Shown here piece by piece: positions 53,562 to 64,000 of a stretch of DNA of 64,000 bases (positions within the stretch are counted from its first letter, which is position 1; each line of letters opens with the position of its first letter). The DNA lies in NCBI GenBank assembly GCA_014706385.1, contig JACGZH010000005.1, positions 1 through 64,000 of the forward strand. Reading direction: 5' to 3'. The stretch comes from Phaffia rhodozyma. Taxonomy: Eukaryota > Basidiomycota > Tremellomycetes > Cystofilobasidiales > Mrakiaceae. The notes beneath the pieces were generated by a model. That model had not been told where the DNA came from. It saw only the letters and a list, made by a program, of their open reading frames with translations, and did not search any database. A program made the translations under genes and the position numbers.

Positions 53562-54235
53562 ATGGCGAACATCATATTGTAAGCTGGTTCTTCTCTTGAT
53601 GTTGTTGTTGTTGTTCTCACCAGATTCTAGTATCTGGCAGGAAGAGGAATCTTATTCTTTCTCTATTCTACTCTTTTTCGTTGTTTGTTCCGTCGTGTCA
53701 GTAAAACTCTTTGGGCTGCCTTACTCTTCATCAATGCCATCGCCATTCTGAATGAGGACCGTTTTCTCTCTCGTAGTACGTGTGTCTACAAATTTGTATC
53801 GCTCTATAGAGCTTAGAGAACTTACAGAAATATTCTCAATCTGTCTTTGGGAAATGCGTTATGCTCGGGTGTACTTTATTTTTCCGCTCTGATCGTCGTT
53901 CATCGTGCAACTTCAAGTTGGCTGGTCATCAGCAGCACCTCAGGTGGCCGTGAATTCATACGGCGAGGCCGGAACGGGCCCAAGCGTGAAAACGAAGCTG
54001 ATCAATCTGATAGGAGCAATCAGAATGCTTATGCCTAGTAAGTCTATATGATGCTTGTGTCATTTGATATCGAGAAATGACAGCATAGGATCATTTTAAG
54101 TCAGAGATGACACCGCAGAAAGCCATCACTGACGCGTCAATCTCGTTACTCTTCCTGTTGAACATCTGTCTACCAGTACCGCTAATCATGTGCAATGTCA
54201 TCGTGATTCTGTACGAGCTAGCCCTGGGAGGGTGA
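53562..54235 (+). CDS. YOS1: YOS1/IER3IP1-like ER-Golgi transport protein
   Basis: Four small exons are inferred: 53562-53578, 53702-53775, 53918-54037 and 54177-54235, giving 89 aa, close to the 85 aa of yeast Yos1. The first helix LWAALLFINAIAIL is followed by NEDRFLSRIGW, the family's best-conserved motif. A short loop, VKTKLINLIGAIRMLM, and a last helix ending VILYELALGG complete it. Yos1 works with Yip1 and Yif1 in COPII vesicle formation and fusion. The gene is easily missed because no single exon is longer than 40 codons. Confidence 0.88.
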
Positions 54236-54427
54236 AGCACAATAAAATAAACAAATAGTTCTCTTCTATCAATATGTATAAGCTGGTTTAGACCTTAATG
54301 TGTTGTAACGCCGTCCTTCTTGCTGTCTTTGCTTCACCCTCATTGCGTCTCTTCTCCGACATCATTTCTCACGAGAAAGTTTCAGAAACAAATCACCGAG
54401 AAGTCATATTTAGCTGTTCCACAATAA

Positions 54428-57400
54428 TTACTTCTTGGGCTTTACTGCCGCTGTGCCGCTCCTGCCTAGTCCGCCGCCCATGGTAGTTATCGTTTCAGCC
54501 ACAACTCCAGATCCAGATCCAGATCCCGACCCTGAACCAAACCCGCTAGACCCGCCCATCGAGTTTCTTATTCCTGGAGATCTAGAGTTAAGAATTCCAA
54601 CCCCTCCCGCAGCATAGGCACCGCGAGAGTTCATGCCAGCTGATGAAGCAGGCGCGGCCTCCATTCCAGCCGCTCTTGGAGAATTTGGATGCCCAAAGCC
54701 CACCTGGCCTGTGCCGTTGGTTCCGCTTACTGAGCTCATACTACCTGTTCCAATCTTTCTTCTTGCTCCAGCACCCGGTGTTGTGGAAGAAACGACAGGC
54801 CCTGAACTTCTTGGTACAACTGTACCCGTGCCTACACCGTTGGCCAATGAGGCGGGGGTGTTGACTCCAGCGGGAAGAGATGCAACACTCGCATGCCTTG
54901 AAGAAACCCCTCCATCGCCGCTGCCCCCGCCCCCTATGCTAGGTTCAAGTGGCCGCCAGGAAGAGTACGCGTTGACTTCATCTTCGAGCCCGGAGGACAC
55001 ACGGCGAGCTTTCTCGTGCCGAGCCTGAACAGAACGGAAGTGATGAATAAGCTCGCGCCATTTGATTTCATCCGGAGACGACAGTTTTGCCCTAGGTGGG
55101 ACAGCAGCGGTGGTGGAGTATGCCCTGGAAGCGATTTATCAAACGACAAGCCGTCAGATGACTTTGTTCATCTGAAAAAGAGAATGGAGAGAGATGACGT
55201 ACGGTTTGGGTATATGAAGAAAGCCCATCGAACTGACTGAGTTCAATCGATTTCGCAGCGAGACAAAGGCTGTGCTCTGCGGCAATAACATCAATAGACC
55301 TGAATTGTGCGGATGGGGCAGAGAAAATGAGTGAAGTGCCTGTTGGGTTGAAAAGGCAAAGGATGGGCTTACCGTATAGGCATTTGAACAAGTGAGGATA
55401 TTTCTCTGGCTCAAGAAGCTGCAGACGTAGAGCTGATCAAACGTCGTCCCACAGTTCGTAAATCATAGAAATCATCAGTTCACAGTGAACATCCTAGTTT
55501 ACATATCAAGTAGAAGCTTCAAGATGTTTGTTACGCACAGGTGAATACAGGGGACTCAATTAACTGGACAAGTTTATCGATTTGCACGAGAAGTTGGACA
55601 GTGATGTCCAGATCAGCACTACCTCGAAGAATGGGAGCTCATCATTAGTATCTCATGGTAATTCATAGAATAAATCAAAATGAATTGCAGACCAACTCAC
55701 AAAAGTTGTAGAAGGTTCGATGCGTGCTCATAAGCTTGAGCTAGTAGGCATAGCGCGAAGACAGCGACAGGGGAGTGACACCAGGATCGATATATGACCG
55801 AGAAGAGCCTAGATTGAAGCGCGACAGTTGATAGCAAAAAGTCAAGAAAATAGGTCAGCTTCATGAGAACTGCGGTATTGCATTGGCTGTCGGGCTTTTG
55901 CTTACATTTGACCGTCCTTGGGATTCAAAACAGAGATATCAGGAGAAAATTGGTGATAAATACGAGCGGCTACCAAGCAATAAAAGCTTGTAATACAGAC
56001 AAGCAGATCTGAAAAGCTCACCTTTGAATCCAAATTTTTGAGCCGTTTTCTAAACTCGAGCAGTTCTGAGCTAGTGATGAGAATGATGTTGAGCTTTTGT
56101 ACCATGCTACTGGCAAACTCCAGGTCCTACAGGTGGTAGAGAGCATAATATGTCGTATTCATCACTGATCTTGTTATGAATAGTATTGATATGATGATGA
56201 GGAGAGACGAACCTCTTCTTTTTCTAGAATTTCGGCACATGTCCGGTAGATCCGTTCCGAGTTAAGGTTGACACACAGCTGCCGAATGATCAGACTGCCT
56301 CTTGTTTCTAAAAGTCTCCGATCTGTGCTGAAGAGATCAAGGAGATTCACCATGAAGAGAGTGAAGTACGAGTCTCCCGAGGAAGAAGATATCTGAGCCA
56401 GTAATTGAAGATCTCGCTTGATGACTTCTTCAGACGGGTCAGATAAACATTTTAGCAGAACCGGGAACGTTCCATCATCCATGGCCAAAATCTACGCTCG
56501 CAGACATACATATACGTAGATATCAAAGTCAATACAGGCTATTGTTAGACCACAGAACGACAACAATGATCTGATTTGACAAACCTTTTTAGGAGCTTTT
56601 TGATGCAACATGATCAGCCATTCTAAAGCGGCTACTCTCGTTTCTTCATAGTCACTTAAGAATTGCATCGTGAGTACATTCACTGTTGCTTGATAGTCAA
56701 ATGGGTCTTCCTCCGAACTAGATGATGAAGCATTCTGGGTCGTATGAGATTCGTGCTGACTAGACGACGGAATCGGTGTGAGTTTAGGTAACTCGATAGC
56801 TCCACGTGACGCTGGAGATTCAGACTGAGAGGTATTATTGTTCAGAACGGGAAGGCGAGGTTTGCTGGTTGAGCCCGAGGATGTAGGTTGCAAATTAGAT
56901 TCTGTGTTGGGCTCGAGAGGGCCACTCCCTCGACGAACGGGTGGAGGTGCTGTGTTCTCTTGAGGGGGATCAGAGCTTATGGGCGCAGGCACCGACTGAA
57001 TCACTCGGAATAAATTCAGGTTGGTTTGGGCTGCAGCACTTCGGCTTTGTGATCGAGAATTCAACCGTTCAATTGAAGGATTATGAGTCAAGCAGAAAAC
57101 ATATGCTGAAGAGAGCTGATACATGTTCTTACATAGCCGGAGAAGGATGAGCCAAATTCGGTAAGATTGCAGGAACAAGCTTCGATGTTGATGGAGTCAT
57201 GACATCCTGCGCGAATAGAAGAAATTCTGAAAGCCAGTGCAAAGCGGTTTCCTGTATGATCTCATCTAAAATGATACAGGGAAATGTTCAGTTCATCTGC
57301 AAATGCTCTTGAGTCTACGATATATTGGCGATATCGCGATAGCGAAAGCACCAAACAACAACAACAAACAACAAACAACTTACTAGGATATGATACCTGT

Positions 57401-59113
57401 CTGAGCAAGATATCCATGATCTCGACGTATTGAACCATCACGCCTTGTCCAGGAATCCATCCTCCGCTTCCTTTTCCTTCCCACTCTTCTTCGAGATCTT
57501 TCAAGTCAGCTTCATTCAGGGCTGATTCCTCGTCGTAGGCCTCATACGGACTCTGGCTCTCTGATTCATTTGCCTCTGACTTGAGATCGCCACGCTTCGA
57601 TTTTCGAGTGGCTTGAGAGGCTGCAAGCTGTCGAGCAGCTCGCTCCAATGTTTGTTGTTTCTTCACCTTAGCGATTTCTCTAATCTCTCGTAGAAAGTCG
57701 GCTAAAACGTTCTCGGTCGCAACTCGCACGTCGATGTTCTCGTCTGCTAAATATTTTCTGTTTATATATTTCCCCGTAGTTTGGGTCAGGATGATGGGAA
57801 GATTAACAAACAAATTGGCACAATCCAGAACAGAGGACTAGGCTGGAGGGACTCTTACAGAAGACCATCCAGGAACGATGGCAGATATGAGACAAGTTCG
57901 AGCTCCGGAACAGAGTCTAGAACAGTGATCCAGCTAACCAAATGATTTCTTGTTTGGGGAGCGATCACATATATTCTTTCTTCAAGGAGCGGGATGAATT
58001 TCTCAAGAGAAAAGATTGGCGGGTCATCATCACTTCCATGCAGAGATCTTGTTTCACCCTCCTTCCGGTCTGTGTAATGATAACGATTTTTTGAGGGCGT
58101 TGTGTGCGAACGATGTGCCACGTATCGCGAGGCGGACTCCGAGACAGTCTACGAATAGGCCGACATGAACTATGAGCTTCAGCCCAGAAAAGGTGACCAT
58201 GAAAAACCAAGAGGCTCACATCTTTAAGTAATCTGTCCAACAACTCTGCTCCATTGCGCACCACTGAATTGCTATCTATCGCAAGCTATAGGGACATTAG
58301 CATTCTAAGTTCAACTCTGATTGTTGAAAACTACTTACCTTACTTAGCGCATCAAAGATCTCGTTGAAGTATCTCAATAGCTCATCTTGGGCGACTTTCC
58401 CTCTGAAAAGGAAGAGAGTTGTCATAATCATTATCAGCTGGCCTCTGCGATTTTCCTTCTCTTTCTTCTTGAGACAAACATATGAGAGAGACTCACACAT
58501 TATACTGTCAATGCGATTTGGATATAGGTAGTTTGTAAGAGGACATGTTTCTCTTCAAAAGACAGCCAGACTTGCAAGAAGAAATCACGAACCACACATT
58601 CCACTGCAAAGTATCTGATTCGATTATCTTGATCTGGGAAACAATCAAGAACCGAGGGAATGATTTGCTGAAAGTAAGGGACGATGTCTTCTCCAAGAGC
58701 GATTGCTGCAGCTGCAAGGCCGATGAGGCCTCCATTCCTAGTCGTTTGACTGTTTGACGGGCTGAGCATCGCATGGGCTTGATCGATGATCTGAGGGATT
58801 CGAGCCTGATCCTTGAGATCAGCTGTGGGAGAAGAGCATTCTCGGAGGAGTTTCTCCAGGTCTAGAGCAGCATTCTTTCGATTGTCGTACTAGGTTCACG
58901 AATTGATGTGATATATGCCAGATTAGCGTTCCTAGGACGATATGAGAGGCCCATATGCTCTGCCTGAAGAGACTTACTTTGACATGATTCTACGAAGTTG
59001 ATTACCAGAAGTTTCGATTCAGATTTGGTCGAATATAACCAAGAACGCTGTGGTTGATTAAGGAGAAGATAGCTTACGAGTCCTTTCAAGATAACCGGAT
59101 CTGGAATGTACAT
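54428..59113 (-). CDS. VAC14: VAC14-like scaffold of the PI(3,5)P2 kinase complex
   Basis: This is a heavily split gene (a dozen or more exons); I give the span and not every exon. Exon 1 (59113-59078) reads [13 protein letters not shown] 12-nt microexon (58989-58978) then supplies NHVK, and 58889 begins [18 protein letters not shown], together matching the Vac14 start. HEAT-repeat segments follow ([25 protein letters not shown]). The Vac14 C-terminal domain shows [34 protein letters not shown] and GLLMLLPQS, then [20 protein letters not shown]. The 3' exon (55024-54428) adds a Gly/Ser-rich disordered tail ending in KKPKK-like residues. Vac14 bridges the Fab1 kinase and the Fig4 phosphatase on vacuole/endosome membranes. 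Confidence 0.87.
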
Positions 59114-59740
59114 AGAAATAAGATCGAGAAGGACAACATGATCAGAAGGGCCGTTGAAAGGTGGGTTCCTCTGAGTGATGTGAGATGGTTATGCAGCTCA
59201 GACTTACCCATTTCTACCGACCCAAGCCAGAAGAATTAACAGGACAGGTATGGAAAGTGGATTCAGCGATGTGTGCTTACCAGGCGCTTATTGCGTCGTC
59301 TTTAGGAAGGGAGGACAAGGATGGGGTAAGATGTAGGAGAACTGTAGAGATGGCCGGAAGACGATCAACGGTCAATTCGGCTAGGACCGCCTATATGAAA
59401 AAAGAAGAAACCCCCGTGGATTTGCCTATCGTTCCAGACCGTAGGAGACATTTGTTTTCAATCAATTCTTACCACCTCCACTATTCAACAACTGATTTTC
59501 TACTACGATGATCTTATAGCATTCACAAACAGGTGCTCATCAAGAGACAGATGTACATGACAACAAAGTTCATGCCAGAAACAGCTTGCGCTCGAAAATA
59601 AGTGCGGCGGAGCAGAAGAAACCATCATTCTATATAAGAAACGCATACTCCATAAGGATGTAGATATTAACCAGGTTACAGAATAGACAACTATCATTGC
59701 CTGACCACGAGCACACGAAAACGAAATGTCAAGGGATAGC
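59114..59740. other. Intergenic (VAC14 5' side / LTV1 3' side)
   Basis: A 108-aa plus-strand frame (59185-59511) has no recognisable features. On the minus strand a short stretch at about 59275-59385 (LAELTVDRLPAIS...) looks protein-like between possible splice sites, but no start or partner exon was found. Nothing is called. Confidence 0.4.
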
Positions 59741-62080
59741 TTAGTTCAATCGAAGTATTCCAGTCGCTCCTCCTGCAGCAGCGATATTCAAATCAGCCGA
59801 CTTTCCACCAGCGACCTTAGACGACTGTATGTTGACCTGGGCTGCTCGCTCTTGAGAGAACAAGTTCTTAGTCGTCTTCTTCTGGACTCGACGAGCCTAA
59901 AAATAAGGAAATAACGATCCAGACGGTCAGAGCCAGATGAAGAATCAGAATGAAAATAACATTGGCATGTACTGACAGATCGCTCTTCCTTTACCGCAGC
60001 CTTTCGAGCCTTCTTCTCTTCTTTGGATTCTACTTTCGGACGAGTGACCGTCTCTCGTCGAACTGTTCAATATTGAAGATATGTTAGGTAGCGCCGGGGA
60101 AGCTTTTGATAGCAAAAACGAACAAACATACTGGTAGTCTCATCTCCTCCCTCCTCCTCTTCTTCCTCGATATCTTGAACCGGCTCCTTCTCAAATCGAC
60201 CATTTCGACCCTTCCGACGCCGGGTGGTTTGTTGTTCACCATTGACCACCGGGAAACCAGTCTTGGGGTCAATAGCGATTCTCAGCTTGCTCTTCTCCTG
60301 TATCAAACGCGGATGATTGTCCAGAGTAGTATAGGTACCTGCGTGTCATCATTCGTCATGATCTGCGTCAGCATAAGATAATAGATGAGAGAAATCAATA
60401 CGAATGATTGCTCACTAAGAATGGTTTCACAATCCCATCCTCGCTGGTCCTCTCCAATGATGGAAGGCATCGGAAGCTTCTCTTCATCGCTCTCCCCCCA
60501 ACCGTGCTCTTCATCAATCCTGTTAGCCTCCAAGATTCTCTTCTTTCCCAACCCTTTTCCCGCTCCTTCTCCATCTCCTTCCGGAACGTCATCCATTGCA
60601 CCTCCACGAAGCGTCGCCAATTTGCCCATAGGACCATCCCCCTCCATAACAGGCTTCAGCTTGTTACCTACGATCTCAAAGTTATCAAGGAAGTCATCAA
60701 TGAGAGTATCAAAGTCCTCCCGAGTGACGAGCTCGGGGGCATCGATGGGCTCGCCATCAGAGTCGTACTCCTGATCTGAAGGATCATCGTCGTCTGAGGA
60801 ATCTTCTTCGTACATTTTTTCGATCTATTCAGTGATCGAAAGAGAACATAGTTTAAAATCTGGAAGAAAAGATAAATCCTTGGAGCAGATCAAAATTCAG
60901 ATGAGACGAACCTGGTCGAACTGCTCGTCTAATACACTAAGTCCTTTGTTTCGGAACATACTCGAACTGCTCATACTAAATCCAGTTGCATCACTAGCCG
61001 CTCCCTTTCGCCTTCTTTTTCCTCCGATTACGCTCAACGGAGGCAACCCGGAGACGGTATCCCTTCCTTCCGAGCCTCGATCATCTTCATCCTCATCTTC
61101 ATCCGAATCGATCGAACGAGGAGCGCTCTGCTGAGCCTGCTTGAACGCCTTGAACTTCGATTGCCAGTCGGACTCGTCCTCCTGAGCAATTGAAGAGGAC
61201 GACGGTAATGACGCGGCAGCCCTGGCTGACTTTTCATCTAACCCCCACTCCTCAAACTCATACTCCTCTCTTTCTTCAGGATCAACTGCTTCTCCTGTGT
61301 GAAGTAGCTCATCTAGCCAGTCGTCTCCGTCTCCGGCCTCGACCGCCTCCTCTTCTTCCTCAGTTGCGATAAAAGCTTCATCGTCGAGAGCCTCTAAGAC
61401 TTGTCTTAAATGAGGGTCCATATCCGGTTGGAGACCTTGAAGCTCGGCCGGTACGTTCATGGTCAATCGAGAATGAGCCTGATTGTATGGAATTTCGTCA
61501 ATCGAGGGAAGAGCCTCGTCCGGAAGAGCAAATGACTTGGAGCCGGATGGCGCAGAAGCGGATGTGCGCTCCGTAGTTGGCTTCAGAAAATCATAAGGGT
61601 CTCGCTTGGCATTGCTTTTGGAAGTCGAGGCATTTTTATATTTGGTGGAAGGGGCCTCGATAAGGAAACCCTCGGCCGTTGGGTCTCCTTCTTCGCCTCC
61701 GACAGGTCGAAGGTGCTGCATGTAGTTGTACTCGGTGTCGTCGAAGAACACTCCATAATCGGCAGCTTCCCCAATATTCTTCTCTGCAGCGGCCGAAGTG
61801 ATTTCCGCGTCGAATCCGGCTCGACCTTTACCCTAGAATGGATGATCATTTCGACATGATCGGAGAAGAGGAAAAAGCATCAACAGCTAAGTGAGCTACT
61901 GAGAACCGGAGTGGAAGTGAGATAGGAAACGATATCTACCTTAGCTCGATTAGGATGTTCCACGCTCTTCAAGACTCTCGCCGAAGCGTCTGGATCATTG
62001 ATCAACGGATCTCGAAGCGACCTATGGACGAGCTGATAATGCTGAACTCCTGGCCTTCTGAAGATTGATATTGGTGCCAT
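59741..62080 (-). CDS. LTV1: LTV1, 40S ribosomal subunit biogenesis factor
   Basis: Six exons are inferred: 62080-61940, 61832-60912, 60824-60416, 60338-60132, 60062-59977 and 59896-59741, giving 639 aa. The N-terminus FHLVHRS-like motif appears here as YQLVHRSLRDPL, followed by FFDDTEYNYMQHLRPVG, both Ltv1 hallmarks. Acidic stretches (DEDEDEDD, EEDSSDDDDPSDQEYDSD) and the REDFDTLIDDFLDNFE and KLRIAIDPKTGFPV segments complete the match. A basic Lys/Arg-rich C-terminus (KEEKKARKAAVKEERSARR) follows. Ltv1 binds Rps3 and Enp1 on the pre-40S beak and leaves after Hrr25 phosphorylation, allowing export and maturation. It pairs functionally with HAS1 in this window but is not adjacent to it. Confidence 0.92.
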
Positions 62081-62310
62081 TTTGAGGATGCTTTGTGGGA
62101 TTATCTGAACAGGATGAGGTTCAATCGGTCCGTATAGAAAGTTTCCCAAAAATCCAATTTCGTGCTGCTTACGTAACCTGTCTATATAGATTATGTAATC
62201 ATTATCTTGGTTTTCCCCTTCTTCATCACCTTTAACCTCTTCTTTTCTCTTCCATCCATTTCCATTCCTGTCCTTCTCAATCTTCTTCTTATTTCTTCCT
62301 TGCCCTCATC
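62081..62310. promoter_or_regulatory. Shared divergent promoter (LTV1 / ERG26)
   Basis: The 230-bp gap between divergent start codons has an AT-rich centre (about 62175-62200) and a long CT-rich run just before the ERG26 ATG (62215-62310), a layout common for fungal promoters. Confidence 0.5.
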
Positions 62311-64000
62311 ATGACGCCTAAGCCTGGAACAGAATCCTAGTATGTTCAGTGTGTTGTTTGGAAAGACTCAACCCTTCCCATGGTTCATCTTGGAATTTCT
62401 TCGGTTCTTCACTTGTTGACACGTCTTGCTTCTGTTTAGCCTGGTCATCGGAGGTTGTGGTTTCCTTGGTCGACATATCGTGGAGATGCTTATCAACCGA
62501 GGAGAGACTCAGGTCGCTGTGTTTGATATTGTTCAGAGGCACTTTGACACGTAAGTCCATGATGTTCGGTTATCTACACCACAGCAGACGTCAAAACAGA
62601 GATCCATCGATGTATCGTTCATCCCGAATCTTGCTAGATCTCCGGTTTGACACCTCACGATTGGAATTTCCTTCTATCATCAGACTTTGAAGCTTTTGAG
62701 CTGATCAATCATGACATTTGTACCCTATAGCAACGTTTCGTTCTATGTCGGAGATATTAGCGATGAAGATCAGATTTCTGGCGCTCTTCGTAAAGTCAGT
62801 TTCTTCCAAGATGTGTTCGCTGTCATCACAATATCCATTTCGGCTCGCTTTTCATTCGGACTTAACCTCATTAAGGATCATCTTTTGTTTTTAATACGGT
62901 GCAACTGTGTGCTTGATTACAGTTCAATACATCCGTTGTCATCCACACCGCTTCACCCATTCATGGATTGTCGAAGGAGATCTATGAGAAAGTCAATGTG
63001 ATCGGCACCCAGACTGTCATCGCGGCCAGCATCCAGACTGGGGTCCGCAAGCTTGTTTTCACCTCGTCTGCCGGAGTTGTCTATGATGGAGAGGAGAACT
63101 TGGTCGACGTGGACGAGCGCCTTGATTACCCAAAAGTGGCCATGGACGCCTACAACGATACGAAAGCCAGGGCAGAGCAGGCAGTGCTGGAAGCTAATGG
63201 TAAAGGTGGTTTGTTGACTTGTGCTTTGAGGCCCGCCGGTATATTCGGGTCAGTCGGATTTTCTCCCTTGTATTATGGGTCTGAACAAACATTACCCAGT
63301 TCTTGTGTCTGATCGACGTTGTCCGGATTAGTCCTGGAGATCGACAGGCTTTGGTCGGGTTTGCCCAGGTAATCAAAAACAACCAGACCAAATTCCAGCT
63401 CGGCAATAACACAAACTTGTTCGATTGGACATACGTCAGCAACGTTGCCCATGCTCATCTCCTGGCTGCCGATCGGTTAGGAAGCTCTGTGAGTATGGAG
63501 TCATTCGACGAGCCTCTTCAACCCATCGAAGCCACCTCGTTACCTTCTATCCGAATTCCTACATCGGATTCTAAGCCTCTTGGACCGAATCCGAATCCTA
63601 CCGAGGATGACAAGAAACTGAGTCAGATCTACGCCGATGCCTCGACTGCGCTTGACGTTGCTAAGCCTGTCCTTCGAACCAAGTTTGACCAGTTTGCCAA
63701 CCCCGCCCCTGACCCAGAAGACCCTGAAGCCGAGAAGCCAGTAGAGAGTGTTTCAGTTGCTGGCCAGGCATTCTTTATCACGAACTGCGAGCCGGTCTAC
63801 TTCTGGGATTTCGCTAGAGCGATTTGGGCAGAGATGGGCCATGTTGCGCCTTGGACGATTTCTTTGCCAAAACCTATCGGAATCGTGCTGGCACGACTGG
63901 CCGAAGGGTGGGCCAAGATCTCTGGCAAAGAACCTGGGTTCACCGCTTACAGAGTCAAGTTCTCGACCCAGGCAAGGTATTACAACAACGAGCGGGCACG
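62311..64000 (+). CDS. ERG26: Sterol-4-alpha-carboxylate 3-dehydrogenase (decarboxylating), 3' end outside window
   Basis: Exons 62311-62339, 62440-62550, 62731-62794, 62923-63248 and 63332 to beyond 64000 are in phase; the gene is cut by the window edge. GGCGFLG at residues 14-20 is the NAD-binding loop, SSAGVVY (S117) with YNDTK at 145-149 gives the catalytic Ser/Tyr/Lys set of short-chain dehydrogenases, and LRPAGIFGPGDRQ, LFDWTYVSNVAHAHLLA and the later AIWAEMG segment match 3-beta-HSD family proteins of the Erg26 type. The enzyme works in the ER with Erg25 and Erg27 in C-4 demethylation towards ergosterol. An acidic, Pro-rich insertion (about 63540-63740) sits before the membrane-binding part. 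Confidence 0.9.

Overview
This window is one end of a chromosome from an intron-rich fungus. A basidiomycete, most likely a Tremellomycete yeast relative, fits best: the telomere is TTAGGG-type, the genes are cut by many 45-90 nt GT-AG introns, and the terminal retroelement resembles the CRE/R2-like telomere elements known from Cryptococcus (Cnl1). The species call is an inference.

Layout. Bases 1-73 are the telomere (C-rich strand, so position 1 is the physical chromosome end). Bases 74-14835 are a head-to-tail array of four copies of one non-LTR retrotransposon, all reading from telomere towards centromere. Copies 1 and 2 are 5'-truncated. Copies 3 and 4 are full length (unit 4117 bp) and carry an intact 1172-aa protein with N-terminal zinc fingers, a reverse transcriptase, a CCHC-like knuckle and a restriction-like endonuclease. 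Each copy ends in telomere-like sequence, and only one to two telomere repeats separate neighbours.

The array is bounded inside by a tRNA-Arg gene and a decayed tRNA fragment. From about 15 to 33 kb is a sparse accessory subtelomere: a small secreted protein, a tandem-domain fungal protein with a possible lipidated N-terminus, a GFA-family protein, a GT25 glycosyltransferase, an NmrA-like gene with an apparent frameshift, a GrpB-family protein and an intron-containing tRNA-His, separated by long low-complexity stretches. Two copies of a 108-bp element whose perfect inverted ends differ by compensating changes lie near the two tRNA loci.

From about 33 kb onward, genes become dense and conserved: a GFTPN-motif protein divergent from phosphatidylserine decarboxylase, a TPMT-like methyltransferase, an RTA1-family membrane protein, HAS1, the KDEL receptor ERD2, EDE1, proteasome subunit PRE10, YOS1, VAC14, LTV1 and the 5' part of ERG26 running off the end. 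Themes here are ribosome biogenesis (HAS1, LTV1), ER-Golgi and endocytic traffic (ERD2, YOS1, EDE1, VAC14) and lipid or sterol synthesis (PSD, ERG26). Several gene pairs share short divergent promoters. Exon coordinates were worked out by hand from splice signals and reading frame.
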